Shown here: one piece after another, positions 53,095-62,836 of the stretch
How the letters are laid out: the number at the start of each line of letters is the position of its first letter
Numbering within the stretch: position 1 is the first letter of the stretch
NCBI GenBank assembly: GCA_021203545.1
Contig: JAJQAZ010000016.1
Span: forward strand, 40,954 to 104,953
DNA length: 64,000 bases
From: Tannerellaceae bacterium
GTDB taxonomy: Bacteria; Bacteroidota; Bacteroidia; Bacteroidales; Tannerellaceae
Reading direction: 5' to 3'
Position numbers and translations under genes: made by a program
The notes under the pieces: generated by a model
Database searches by the model: none
Told to the model about the DNA's origin: nothing
Seen by the model: the letters and a program-made list of their open reading frames with translations, nothing else

Positions 53095-54825
53095 ATGAAT
53101 AAAAAGATTCATTTTAAAATTATAATAACTTTACTCTCATTCTTTGTACTCTTCCCTTCAACCCATAGCTTTGCACAGGAAGATAACCGGTTTGAAATAA
53201 GCAAAAATCTGGATGTTTACAATGCGATCATCAAAGAATTAGAAATGTTCTATGTTGATTCGGTAGATGTAGAAAAAAATGTTCGTACCGGAATTGACGC
53301 CATGTTAAAAGGACTGGACCCGTATACCGAATATATTCCGGAACAGCAAATGGACGACTTTAAATTCCTTACAACCGGCGAATATGGCGGAATTGGAGCC
53401 TATATCCGTAAAAGGGATGAAGGCGTAGTAATTACTGAACCTTTCGAAGGTATGCCGGCCGAATTGGCAGGATTAAAGGCTGGTGATTTGATTCTGGCCA
53501 TTGATGACATCAATGTAGAGAAAGAAAATGACAGTCGCGTATCCGAACTACTTAAAGGGGTGCCGAACACCAAACTGGTATTAAAAATACAGCGTCCGGG
53601 AGAAACTAAACCGCGTACGTTTGAGTTGGTACGCAAACAAATTCTGGTTGACCAGGTTACCTGGTACGGAGTAAGAGGAGACGGAGCAGGCTATATCCAC
53701 CTGAAAGGATTTACCGATAAAAGTACCCAGGAAGTGAAAAACGCATTTCTCGACCTGAAAAATAATCATCAGATCAAATCCATCATACTGGACCTGCGTA
53801 GTAACGGAGGAGGATTGCTGGAAAGTGCCGTTCAGATCGTAAATATGTTTGTTCCCAAAGGTACGGAAGTAGTTTCTACCAAAGGGAAGTTAAGTCAATG
53901 GGACCGTACCTACCGTACTTCGAGCGAACCCATTGATACAATCATGCCGTTAGCAGTATTAATTAACGGAGAATCCGCCTCGGCAGCCGAAATTGTAGCC
54001 GGAGCTTTACAGGATATGGACAGAGCCGTTATCATTGGGCAACGCTCGTTTGGTAAAGGTTTGGTACAGGTTCCCCGGGAATTGCCGTATAATAATACGT
54101 TGAAAGTTACGATCAGCAAATATTATATCCCCAGTGGGAGATGTATTCAACAAATAGACTATTCCCATCGTAGTGCCGACGGAAAAGCAACAGCTATTCC
54201 GGATAGCCTGACAACTGTGTTTTACACCCAAAATGGCCGTCCGGTACGCGATGGCGGCGGAATAAGACCTGATTTTGAGGTAGAAAAAAAAGATATGCCG
54301 ACTCTGCTTTACTATATAATGTTTGATAATATAACTTTCGACTTTGCAACCGGGTGGGCTCAGAAACACAAAACAATCCCCGCAGTAGAAGAATTCGAAA
54401 TTTCGGACGAGGATTTCGAAGCCTTTAAAGCGTATGCGAAGGAAAAGAACTTTACTTACGACAAGCAAAGTGAGAAAATGCTTGCCAATCTGGAAGAAGT
54501 GGCAGCCTTTGAAGGATATTTGCAAAGTGATTCAACTATTTTCAATGAGTTACGAACCAAACTACAACCGGATCTGGACCGGGACTTCGAACGGTTTAAA
54601 GAGGAAATCAAAGGCATTCTAAGTGCAGAAATTATTAAAAGATATTATTACCAGAAAGGAGAATTGATCTACACCTTGAAAGAAGATGCTGCACTGGAAA
54701 AAGCAATAGAAGTTCTTAGTGATCCGGAAATAATCCGGCAAACATTAAGCAATCCGGAATCAGCTGAAGAAAAAACGGTTAAAATTACTCCTGTAAGTGG
54801 CCGTAAAAGAACCAATATAGGATAA
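53095..54825 (+). CDS. S41 family C-terminal processing protease (CtpA-like)
   Basis: 576 residues. Signal peptide (IIITLLSFFVLFPSTHSFAQ), N-terminal helical part (about 30-90), PDZ domain (about 90-175, EYGGIGAYIRKRDEGVVITEP), then the protease core with LDLRSNGGGLLESAVQI, the serine motif INGESASAAEI (Ser294/296) and Lys321 in QRSFGKGLVQ. The Ser-Lys dyad is intact. It trims or degrades periplasmic proteins from their C-termini. A C-terminal domain of about 180 residues (from about 400) carries acidic helices. It follows the PfkB gene by 49 bases on the same strand. Confidence 0.93.
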   Translation: MNKKIHFKIIITLLSFFVLFPSTHSFAQEDNRFEISKNLDVYNAIIKELEMFYVDSVDVEKNVRTGIDAMLKGLDPYTEYIPEQQMDDFKFLTTGEYGGIGAYIRKRDEGVVITEPFEGMPAELAGLKAGDLILAIDDINVEKENDSRVSELLKGVPNTKLVLKIQRPGETKPRTFELVRKQILVDQVTWYGVRGDGAGYIHLKGFTDKSTQEVKNAFLDLKNNHQIKSIILDLRSNGGGLLESAVQIVNMFVPKGTEVVSTKGKLSQWDRTYRTSSEPIDTIMPLAVLINGESASAAEIVAGALQDMDRAVIIGQRSFGKGLVQVPRELPYNNTLKVTISKYYIPSGRCIQQIDYSHRSADGKATAIPDSLTTVFYTQNGRPVRDGGGIRPDFEVEKKDMPTLLYYIMFDNITFDFATGWAQKHKTIPAVEEFEISDEDFEAFKAYAKEKNFTYDKQSEKMLANLEEVAAFEGYLQSDSTIFNELRTKLQPDLDRDFERFKEEIKGILSAEIIKRYYYQKGELIYTLKEDAALEKAIEVLSDPEIIRQTLSNPESAEEKTVKITPVSGRKRTNIG

Positions 54826-54832
54826 GAAAATC

Positions 54833-55960
54833 TTACTCTACAAAACGTATATGTAACATGATTAGTTCGGAGCGGGTTCCCACACGGTATGGAGGGCCCG
54901 CGACACCTATCCCGGAAGAGACAAAAAACTGGCTGGGTCCTTTTTGATAATATCCGTAAGGCACCTCATAAATAAACTTCATCAACAACGGATAAGGCCA
55001 CAACTGTCCGTTGTGTGTATGTCCATGCAACCCCAGATCAATCCCGTTCATAACCATTTCGTTAATCTGCCAGGGTTGGTGGTCCAGAACAATTACAGGT
55101 TTATCCTCTGTGACCTCCTGTAAAAGAGACACCAGACTTTCCCGTTTCCTGTTCACCATATCATCCCACCCGATTAAATAAAAAGTCGAATCCGGCATGA
55201 CAACAGAATCCACAAGTAAAGTGGCTCCTGTTTTTTCAAACCAGCGGATTTTTGCATGCCGGTTGGCCCGGTATTCATGGTTTCCAAATACCATATAAAC
55301 ACCCAAAGGAGCGTTGAGCATCCGCAGATCATGCTCTATTTCCGCCATCTCCGCATGCCTTGATTCATAATCCAGAATATCCCCGACCAGAACTACCAGA
55401 TCAGGCTGTTCCGCATTAGCCAGATCAACATATCGTTGTACCAATTTTTTACCTATCACTTCTCCTATATGCAGATCGCTCATCATAGCGATAGTCAAAC
55501 AATCCCGTGTGCTTTCTTTTTTAGGAATATCCAGGTATACATGCCGCACAACCGGATAAATAACATTGCGATAAGCTTTAAACATTAACCCGGTTGCGGC
55601 CAGCAATACAGTAAAAAAACAAATAAGCTTTACCCGGTTCCAGTTCTTTGTTACAATTTTGGGAAACCATTTCCACCAACGATTGGTCAGGCGGAGGAAA
55701 TCCAGCAAAAACAAGGCCATAGTTATATAAAGAGAAGCGATATACCAGGTATTGCAAATATAAAAAATGCCAATCAGTACCTTCTCCGGCAAGATATCAT
55801 ACAGAAAATAGCCGGTAAAAAAGAGAAGGATTTCCAGAACAAAGAAAAGAATAACCGGAATACGCCAGCTTTTCCGTGGAGGAATCGCCTGATATACCAG
55901 CCAGAAAATATAAGGAGTAAGCAATAATTGCCCGAATATCGACTGCAGGAAAACTTTCAT
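54833..55960 (-). CDS. Membrane-anchored metallophosphoesterase
   Basis: 375 residues. Four or so membrane helices (first about 130 residues) precede a calcineurin-like phosphoesterase with all metal motifs: MMSDLHIGEVIG, LVGDILDYESR, VFGNHEYRANRHAK, VLDHQPW and GLHGHTHNGQLWP. This is the YkuE/YaeI-type architecture, which hydrolyses UDP-diacylglucosamine or other phosphoesters; here the active site would face the periplasm or cytosol depending on topology. It is a paralogue of the gene just upstream (4-base gap), forming an operon. Confidence 0.88.
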   Translation of the reverse strand: MKVFLQSIFGQLLLTPYIFWLVYQAIPPRKSWRIPVILFFVLEILLFFTGYFLYDILPEKVLIGIFYICNTWYIASLYITMALFLLDFLRLTNRWWKWFPKIVTKNWNRVKLICFFTVLLAATGLMFKAYRNVIYPVVRHVYLDIPKKESTRDCLTIAMMSDLHIGEVIGKKLVQRYVDLANAEQPDLVVLVGDILDYESRHAEMAEIEHDLRMLNAPLGVYMVFGNHEYRANRHAKIRWFEKTGATLLVDSVVMPDSTFYLIGWDDMVNRKRESLVSLLQEVTEDKPVIVLDHQPWQINEMVMNGIDLGLHGHTHNGQLWPYPLLMKFIYEVPYGYYQKGPSQFFVSSGIGVAGPPYRVGTRSELIMLHIRFVE

Positions 55961-55963
55961 AAG

Positions 55964-57064
55964 TTACTCTTTAAAAGTAAGGTTAAAAACGGCCATTTCG
56001 CTATTTGTTCCGATCCGGAAAGGCGGCCCCCACAGTGATAAACCGGTAGAGACATAAATATGGCTTGAATCTTTCTTTTTATAACCATGACTTACTTCAA
56101 ACAACCGGTCGGTAAGCCAGCTAACAGGCCATATCTGTCCGCGGTGTGTATGCCCGCTAAACTGCAGGTCAACACCGGCATCCACCGTTTCATCCAGATC
56201 ATAAGGCTGATGATCCAGTAACAGCACCGGATAGGCCGGATTCGTTTCTGTTGCCAGTTCCTCCAACGTTTTACGATTGGGATTCATCCGGTCGTCCCGG
56301 CCAATAATTTGAATACCATTCGGCAAAGTAACAACCGAATCTTTCAACAAAATGATTGGAGTTTCAGCGATAAACTCTATCGCAGGCTGAATACCACTAA
56401 TGTATTCATGGTTACCCGGTACCATATAAACCCCTAACGGAGCCGACAACAGGGAGAGTTCTTCCTGCATAGCCTGATATCGTACGGGTGCTACACTATT
56501 ATCTATCAAATCCCCTCCTATGATTATCAGATCAGGCTGCTCTACCATAACCATTTCAACATATTTGCGAAGCTGTTGTTTATTGGTTGCATATCCTAAA
56601 TGGATATCACTGATACCAACCACTTTAACCTGTTGATCCGTTGTTAATGATTTGTTGATAACTATGTTTATAACCTCTGTTTTCGGGTGTTTATAATGAT
56701 AATAACCATACAAAAGTGTTGCTACGGTAATGGCCAGTACCACCTGAAACCCATACGGTAGATAAACATGGAACAGTTTCAGCAAATCAAGAAATAAAAG
56801 CAGGAAGGTCATATAAAATATAAATACCAGCCAACCTGTCGCAATATATTGAATCAACAATCCTGCAACAGGCGAAAAAGTAACATTCCGGAACAGGAAC
56901 ATAGCCCCTATCCCAAGGGCACAAATCCAGAATAATATAGCCACTATCACTCCCGGAACAGCTGGTAGTTGCGAAAATGCATGCATACCCTTACTAAACA
57001 CATACGCATTGGTCCCCAAATACAAAGAAAAAATAAGGATGAAGATAAAAAGCATCTTGTTCAT
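55964..57064 (-). CDS. Membrane-anchored metallophosphoesterase, paralogue
   Basis: 366 residues from ATG 57064. I reject an upstream start (57094), because the -7 box at 57074-57081 lies between them. Membrane helices fill about the first 125 residues, then GISDIHLGYATNK, IIGGDLIDNSVAP, VPGNHEYISG, LLDHQPYD and QFSGHTHRGQIWP, the complete set of metal ligands. Same family and order as the following gene, with which it is transcribed. Substrate unknown; phospholipid-sugar phosphoesters are likely by family. Confidence 0.88.
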   Translation of the reverse strand: MNKMLFIFILIFSLYLGTNAYVFSKGMHAFSQLPAVPGVIVAILFWICALGIGAMFLFRNVTFSPVAGLLIQYIATGWLVFIFYMTFLLLFLDLLKLFHVYLPYGFQVVLAITVATLLYGYYHYKHPKTEVINIVINKSLTTDQQVKVVGISDIHLGYATNKQQLRKYVEMVMVEQPDLIIIGGDLIDNSVAPVRYQAMQEELSLLSAPLGVYMVPGNHEYISGIQPAIEFIAETPIILLKDSVVTLPNGIQIIGRDDRMNPNRKTLEELATETNPAYPVLLLDHQPYDLDETVDAGVDLQFSGHTHRGQIWPVSWLTDRLFEVSHGYKKKDSSHIYVSTGLSLWGPPFRIGTNSEMAVFNLTFKE

Positions 57065-57073
57065 AATTTTTGG

Positions 57074-57081
57074 CAAATATA
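57074..57081 (-). promoter_or_regulatory. -7 box (TATATTTG) of the phosphoesterase operon
   Basis: Perfect TAnnTTTG on the minus strand, 9 bases before ATG 57064; fixes the start choice. Confidence 0.5.
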
Positions 57082-57175
57082 GTGAAGCGCGCAAAACCGG
57101 ACAACTTATAATTTACTTGTAAAAGCTAAATAATTAAAATATAACAGCTATTTATTCCCGGCAAAAAACCGTGCT

Positions 57176-57276
57176 TGTTCCCCGGCTCCGGTCAGGGACC
57201 GCATCAATACAAACAACTTACCAGCTATTATTGCTCAAACCGTTAGTTTTAATGCAGTCCCGCATCAGATGCGGCA
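57176..57276. repeat. Family E palindromes between genes
   Basis: Forward copy TTGTTCCCCGGCTCCGGTCA then GGGACCGC (57176-57203), and a shorter GCAGTCCCGCATCAGATGCG (57255-57276). No gene lies in 57082-57307. Confidence 0.5.
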
Positions 57277-57307
57277 ACAATGCCAACCTTACTGATCCTG
57301 CAACTTA

Positions 57308-57892
57308 TCAATTCGTACGGTTTGTACGGCTTGAATTTGTATTACGATCACCGGAATTAGTACTGTCGCCGGAATTACCGGGCTACCTTGTGGTAGTTGG
57401 GCGGCTACTACTCGGCCGGTTCGTATTATTACTGTTATTGTTGTTATTGTCAGGACGATTCACATTACCCGGCCGGTTGTTATTATTACCCGGCAGGTTA
57501 TTATTGGGCCGGTTATTATAATTCGGCCTGTTATAATTCGGGCGGTATACTCCTCCCGGATAAACATACAAAGGACGTCCATAAGGCGGAAACACCGTTG
57601 GGTACACAGACGGTACATACTGCACATCTTCATACAAATATTCGTACCCGGTCAGATAATCGTTCCAAAACTCAAGCGCATAAATATCTCCCCTTGAAGT
57701 ACGATACTCTAATACCTCCTGATATCCATTCGACGTTTCATTCACTGCCAATATACGGTCCGGTAATCCGGCTAATTTTTCGACTTCCGCTTTTGTCATC
57801 CCCGTAGTCAGGCGATTCAGGTCAAGCGACCGGTAAGAACCGCAGGCTACCAGGCAAATTGCCAGAAGTGCTATATATATATTTTTTATCAT
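57308..57892 (-). CDS. Small lipoprotein with Asn/Pro/Arg low-complexity tail; in-frame TAG
   Basis: 169 residues to TAG at 57383-57385. Lipoprotein signal YIALLAICLVAC (Cys17), then a BamE/SmpA-like fold (about 22-85; RLTTGMTKAEVEKLAGLPDRIL, then EYRTSRGDIYALEFWNDYL), and a tail of NRPNYNNRPNNN-like repeats. Beyond the TAG the same frame goes on with the same composition (PGNSGDSTNSGDRNTNSSRT) to TGA at 57308-57310, so the stop may be a single base change (CAG to TAG) or the end of an older, longer tail. The tail suits a flexible cell-surface spacer. No clear promoter seen. Function unknown. Confidence 0.75.
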
Positions 57893-58060
57893 ATCCTTTT
57901 TCTTCTATCAATAAATAACTAAACTCTTCATTTTCACTTGCTATAGAGAACATAGCAGGAAAACCATTTGTTTATAAATGTGGATACCTGTTTGTAGGTA
58001 TTTACACCACCAGCAACCATAAATTCATACATTTTTAACAGGAACATAAAAATAAATATT

Positions 58061-58068
58061 TACTTTTG
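58061..58068 (+). promoter_or_regulatory. -7 box (TACTTTTG) of the His-rich protein gene
   Basis: Perfect TAnnTTTG 9 bases before ATG 58078; excludes an upstream TTG start. Confidence 0.5.
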
Positions 58069-58077
58069 CGACTGCGG

Positions 58078-58434
58078 ATGAACAGATTAAAAACATATTT
58101 CAGATACTCTTTACCTGCACTATTTACATTGTATATAGGGTTTCTGATCGCATTTACACACGTACATATTGTAAATGGGGTTACAATCGTTCACTCCCAT
58201 CCTTACCAAAACAGCGAAAACGGGGGTCCGGCGGAACATGAGCATACGTATGCGGAGTTTCAGCTTCTTCACCAGATATCTACGATCCAAATTGCCGGAC
58301 CGCCGATCATTCTATTCCTTTTAACTGCCTTATTTACACAAATCCATACTGTTCAATGTAACCTTACGGTTCCGGCTTATCACAACCCGGTCAGAACACA
58401 AAATTACCTACGGGGTCCTCCGGCTGTTTTTTAA
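58078..58434 (+). CDS. Small His-rich membrane protein upstream of a TonB receptor
   Basis: 118 residues from ATG 58078. Two membrane helices (about 9-28 and 74-92) flank a periplasmic loop with clustered histidines, THVHIVNGVTIVHSHPYQN and HEHTYAEFQLLHQIS. The pattern suggests metal binding. I do not recognise the family. It lies about 230 bases before a TonB-receptor gene on the same strand, so it may be part of a metal uptake or sensing unit. Translation would start shortly after the -7 box. Confidence 0.65.
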   Translation: MNRLKTYFRYSLPALFTLYIGFLIAFTHVHIVNGVTIVHSHPYQNSENGGPAEHEHTYAEFQLLHQISTIQIAGPPIILFLLTALFTQIHTVQCNLTVPAYHNPVRTQNYLRGPPAVF

Positions 58435-58500
58435 TTATAGTAGATATGTAAATTAATAATACACCTTATTTAAAAGAGTGTATCAAAAGTCTGATTCTCT

Positions 58501-58599
58501 TCCTCGCGAATGCGGAGACCTCAGAAACACAGGTTATATCTATATCTAATGTTATACAAACCGCCTGTTCCGGTGCGGTTCCCGCATTCGCGGGAAACT
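58501..58599. repeat. Family E inverted pair before the TonB-receptor gene
   Basis: CTCGCGAATGCGGAGACC (58504-58521) and GCGGTTCCCGCATTCGCGGG then AAAC (58575-58599) face each other, as at 17981-18083. No gene in 58435-58667. Confidence 0.5.
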
Positions 58600-58667
58600 A
58601 TTTGCATGTTTAATTTCTGCAAACAGACTTTTATCGCCTGCATATTAATTATTAAAAACAGATTACA

Positions 58668-60976
58668 ATGAAACATCTATATTTTTTATTGACTTTATTC
58701 ATATGTTCATTTTCTACCTTGTATGCAACCGAAGTAACACAACAAAAAAGAACAGATGCAAACATGATCGGACATGTACTGGATAGGGAAACCGGGGAGC
58801 ATCTCTCTTTTATCAACATTATAGTAAAAGGTACTACGATTGGTACCAGTACGGACATGACAGGACATTACTTCCTGAAAGACCTACCGGTAGGCAAACA
58901 AACCATCGAGTTTAAAGCGTTAGGATATAAAACTATAACCAAAGAAGTAGTCCTGGAAAGCGGCAAAACACTCGAAGTCAACGTGGAACTGGAAGAAGAC
59001 CGTGTATCGCTGGATGCTGTAGTCGTTTCGGCCAACCGCGGCGAAACTACCCGCCGGCTGGCACCTTCGCTGGTAAATGTGTTGGACGGAGCTGTGTTTA
59101 ACACTACCAACTCCGTTACATTAGCCCAGGGATCAATTTCCAGCCGGGCGTACGGGTGGAGACAAATTGCCAGAATTGTGGTTTTCAGCAAGTACGAATC
59201 AATGGTTTGGATGGCCCTTATACGCAGATATTAATAGATTCCCGTCCTATCTTCAGTGCTCTGTCCGGCGTATACGGGCTGGAACAAATTCCGGCCAACA
59301 TGATTGAACGGGTAGAAGTGATGCGGGGAGGCGGTTCTGCCTTATTTGGTTCTTCAGCTATCGCCGGTACAATCAATATCATTACCAAAGAACCTTTACG
59401 GAATTCCGGTGAGTTAACCCACAGCCTCACCTCTATCGGAGGAAGTTCCGCCTTCGATAATAATACGACGCTGAATACCTCGCTGGTATCCGATAACGGA
59501 AAGGCCGGTATCTTTATTTTCGGACAGAACAGGCATCATTCAGGTTACGATCATGATGGCGACGGGTTTACAGAACTTCCTAAGATAAAAAACCAGATGG
59601 TAGGCTTTCGTTCTTATCTGAAAACCGGATTATACAGCAAACTCACTTTCGAATATCACCATATGGAAGAGTTCCGCAGAGGGGGAAACCTGTTGAGCCG
59701 CCCGCCCCACGAAGCAGATATAGCAGAACAACTGGAACATTCCATTGATGGTGGAGGTGTAAAATTTGATCTTTTTTCCTCAGATTATAAACACCGCTTA
59801 AACATCTACACCTCCGCTCAAAACACAGCCCGCGATAGTTATTATGGAACCGGACAGGACCCCAATGCATATGGAAAAACAACCGATTTAACCTGGATGG
59901 CAGGAAGCCAGTATATTTATAGTTTTGACCGGCTATGGTTTATGCCTGCCGATTTTACTGGTGGGATCGAATACAGCTACGATCACCTGAAAGACGAAAT
60001 GATAGGCTATAACCGGAACACCAACCAAAGCGTACATATTGAAAGCCTGTTCTTACAAAATGAATGGAAAAACAGGATGTGGAGTTTTTTGATTGGAGCG
60101 CGTGTTGATAAACACAACATGATCAGCCATGCCGTATTCAGTCCCCGTGCCAATATCCGGTATAATCCCACAGAAGACATAAACATTCGCGCCAGTTACT
60201 CAAGCGGTTTCCGTGCCCCTCAGGCATTTGATGAAGACATGCACATTTCGGCAGTAGGGGGCGAAGCCATGTTAGTAGAACGGGCTAAAGATCTGAAAGA
60301 AGAAAAATCACAAAGCTTTAGCGCATCCGCCGATATCTATAAACGATTCGGAGGTATACAGGTAAACTTTCTGGTAGAAGGCTTCTACACGTATCTGAAA
60401 GATGTATTCTATCTGGAACCCATCGGATGGGATCAGGAAAAAGGTGCCTTTGTTCAGGAACGGAAAAATGGTTCCGGAGCCTATGTAGAAGGCCTTACCC
60501 TGGAAGCCCGGGTGATCCCCCTCCATTGGCTTCAGATACAAGCCGGAGCCACCTTCCAGCGCAGCCGTTACAAAGAGCCTAAACAATGGAGTGACGACGA
60601 AACAATTGCACCAGAAAAGAAAATGTTACGTACCCCTTCGCAATATGGCTATTTTACAGCAACCATAACCCCTCTTAACCATTTCACAGCCTCACTTTCG
60701 GGCACCTATACAGGTAGCATGTTGGTACCCCACCTGGCCGGAGTTATTGACAAAGACGTACTTGAAAAAACAAAAGACTTTTTCGATATGAATATCAAAC
60801 TCGCTTATACATTCCCGGTATATAAAGAAACCAAACTGGAAGTCAATGCCGGCATACAGAATATATTCAATGCCTATCAACCAGACTTTGATAAAGGAAA
60901 AGACCGGGACGCCTCTTACATTTACGGCCCTTCCCTTCCCAGAAGCTATTTCGCAGGTATAAAGATAAGCTTCTGA
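58668..60976 (+). pseudogene. TonB-dependent receptor, frameshifted in the plug domain
   Basis: About 770 residues once a 1-base loss near 59131-59134 is corrected. Signal peptide (HLYFLLTLFICSFSTLYA), a carboxypeptidase-like domain (about 28-112; HVLDRETGEHLSFINIIVKG), plug start DAVVVSANRGETTRRLAPSL, then past the slip NFQPGVRVETNCQNCGFQQV, LIDSRPIFSALSGVYGLEQI, EVMRGGGSALFGSSAIAG, and 22-strand barrel to the final YFAGIKISF. The cysteine-containing plug segment is typical of Bacteroidales metal or cobalamin-type receptors. The break is not in a homopolymer. As given the protein ends in the plug. A terminator follows at 61030. The His-rich gene upstream hints at a metal substrate. Confidence 0.85.
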
Positions 60977-61029
60977 TAAACACTTAAAATGAAACCTGGA
61001 TAGTATCCGTAATTATTACAGCAGACGTG

Positions 61030-61060
61030 TCCACCTAAATAACAGGTGGATTCGTTTTTT
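61030..61060 (+). terminator. Terminator of the TonB-receptor gene
   Basis: TCCACCTAAATAACAGGTGGA stem with TTCGTTTTTT tail, about 55 bases past the stop; also overlaps the end of the small lipoprotein gene. Confidence 0.65.
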
Positions 61061-61163
61061 CCGGGACATCCTCCCTCTCCTCCTCGTAAGGTTCAATTAA
61101 ATACACACGGTTATCACAGGCATACAATAACGCAAAAAGTAAAACAGAAACAATCTTTTTCAT
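61035..61163 (-). CDS. Small lipoprotein (42 residues)
   Basis: 42-codon frame: MKKIVSVLLFALLYAC then DNRVYLIEPYEEEREDVPEK and TNPPVI. The signal has a positive start, hydrophobic core and lipobox LYAC with Cys16, and an acidic run EEEREDVPE follows. The stop lies in the terminator of the convergent TonB-receptor gene. It is too short for family assignment, but the composition is not random. Possibly a small surface or periplasmic lipoprotein. Confidence 0.55.
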   Translation of the reverse strand: MKKIVSVLLFALLYACDNRVYLIEPYEEEREDVPEKTNPPVI

Positions 61164-61337
61164 AAATTTCAGGAAATATTATTCTGTCAAACAAACACAC
61201 AGTACCAGGGAAAAGTTGAGTCCGCAAAAGGGCTATCTTAAAGATATACTATACAATGTACCCATATTCTTTCTCACCGGAAATATAATTATTAATTCTG
61301 GCACATAACTTTTTTAGTGGTATTCCTATTATTTAAT

Positions 61338-61345
61338 TACTTTTG
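61338..61345 (+). promoter_or_regulatory. -7 box (TACTTTTG) of the winged-helix gene
   Basis: Perfect TAnnTTTG; supports ATG 61361 as the start over an upstream TTG that overlaps the box. Confidence 0.5.
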
Positions 61346-61360
61346 AAGAAAAAAGAAAAA

Positions 61361-62404
61361 ATGATACCCCACATTCGCTTAACAAATCAACAATTAGGAA
61401 ACCCTCTTTTTAATGATCCCAAAGAATTGGTAACCTGGATGGGCGCCATACAGGCACAGGAATACACTATGGTTAAATGGGCAATCGGAATGCGGCTTCA
61501 ACAGGGTAATTTGCAAATGGTTGAAAATGCGATCAATAAAGGAGATATCATACGTACCCATGTCATGCGGCCAACATGACATTTCGTTCCGGCAGAAGAT
61601 CTGAAATGGATGTTACAACTTTCCCTGAAACGGAATAAATCAGCCTACGAATCCTATGCCCGTCAATTAGAATTCCCGTTATCCGCTCATTCCAAAGGCA
61701 TTGATAAAGTATGTAAAATGTTAGAGGGAAATAATCATCTTACCAAACAGGAAATAAAAACCGAATTCAATAACTTAGGGATTGAATTGAACACATCCCA
61801 TGTAACCTGGTTAGTAACCAAGGCAGAAATGGAAGGCATTCTTTGCAGCGGAGCAGACAAAGTAAAGAATCCTACTTATGCCCTGATAGACGAAAGGATA
61901 ACAAATTCCAGAGAACTTACAAAAGAGGAATCCCTGGCATTACTGGCTACCCGCTATTTTCAGAGTCACTCACCGGCAACACTGGCCGATTTTGTTTGGT
62001 GGAGTGGCCTTACCATCACTGAAGCCCGGTTAGCCGTCAGCCTGATTCAGGATGTTTTAATAAAAGAAAACTACCGGGATACCGAATTCATTATTCATAG
62101 CAATAGTCCACAGGAGAAAACAGATGATAACATCCTGCATTTTCTACCCTCTTATGACGAGTTTCTTATCAGTTATAAAGACAGAACAGATGTATTGGCA
62201 CCCGAACACACTTCCAGGGCCTTCAATACATTTGGTATTTTCTACCCGGTCATACTTCACAACGGACAAATTGTAGGCAACTGGAAAAAGAGTTCCCGAA
62301 AAGGAGAGATCCATGTAGAATCATCTTTCTTCCAATCTCCCATCAAATGTAAAAAGTTAATCAACACAGCAGAAAAGAGATTTAAAGATTTCCTGAAAGG
62401 ATAA
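61361..62404 (+). pseudogene. Winged-helix DNA-binding family protein (HTH_42) with an in-frame UGA
   Basis: 347 residues in one frame, interrupted by TGA at 61577-61579, where TGG (Trp) is expected: MRPT-stop-HFVPAEDLKWML fits the family pattern MRPTWHFV. The family motifs are LTNQQLGNP, WMGAIQAQEYTMVKWAIGMRL (about 27-47) and, after the stop, LLATRYFQSHSPATLADFVWWSGLTITEARLAV (about 191-223), LLPSYDEFLISYKDR. This is the PF06224-type winged-helix (AlkX/YcaQ-like) group, some of which are DNA glycosylases; a function for this copy is not shown. The downstream part can start at a Met but would miss the N-terminal third. Trp-to-stop by one G-to-A change or a base-call error. Confidence 0.8.
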
Positions 62405-62754
62405 AAACCATTTTGATCCAGAACTGGTACAGGCAATACCTCCGTTCGGCCTCATATCCTCACCAACATTATCAACTTAAATTATTGTGTGTTTTACTAG
62501 TGTTTTGCTGGCGCAGATTTAAATCTGTGCCTAAACTAACAGGTGGTAAAGAAACATAGATCGGCTTAGTCCGATCTTCAAGTCAGAGACCCACGCTAAC
62601 AAATATGCTGATTTGAAACATGTTTTTTCTTAAGCCTCAACATTAGTGTCGTCGCTACGCCGAACGAAAGCATTTCTTTTTTAATATATTTAGAGAAGAG
62701 AAACAGAGACAGGAACAAAATTAAGCCAGGATTACTACAGATTATTACCTACAA
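62405..62754. other. Gene-free stretch with repeat fragments
   Basis: Holds a family A palindrome (62510-62531) and fragments CTTAAGCC and GTCGCTACGCCGAACGAA that recall the hairpins at 8931-9038 and 14686-14905. No gene seen. Confidence 0.6.
62510..62531 (-). repeat. AT-core palindrome, family A (inverted copy)
   Basis: CAGATTTAAATCTG with GGCG/TGCC arms and TAAAC on the right, reverse of the copies at 14942 and 16186. Confidence 0.6.
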
Positions 62755-62787
62755 GAAAAGCGGCAATTTTTCCGAGAGCCGCTTTTC
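62755..62787. terminator. Bidirectional terminator after the Fic gene
   Basis: AAAAGCGGC ... GCCGCTTTT stem (9 bp) with a T-rich loop and flank, 50 bases past the Fic stop. Confidence 0.6.
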
Positions 62788-62836
62788 CTGATATTTCTTA
62801 TTTTCTGCTTTTCACTTTTTACCGGGTATTAGCGGT

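Noticed and set aside
52221..61579. Recoding of UGA as tryptophan
   Set aside because: Only one of the two UGA codons replaces a conserved Trp; many other genes end in UGA and use UGG for Trp, so the standard code holds.
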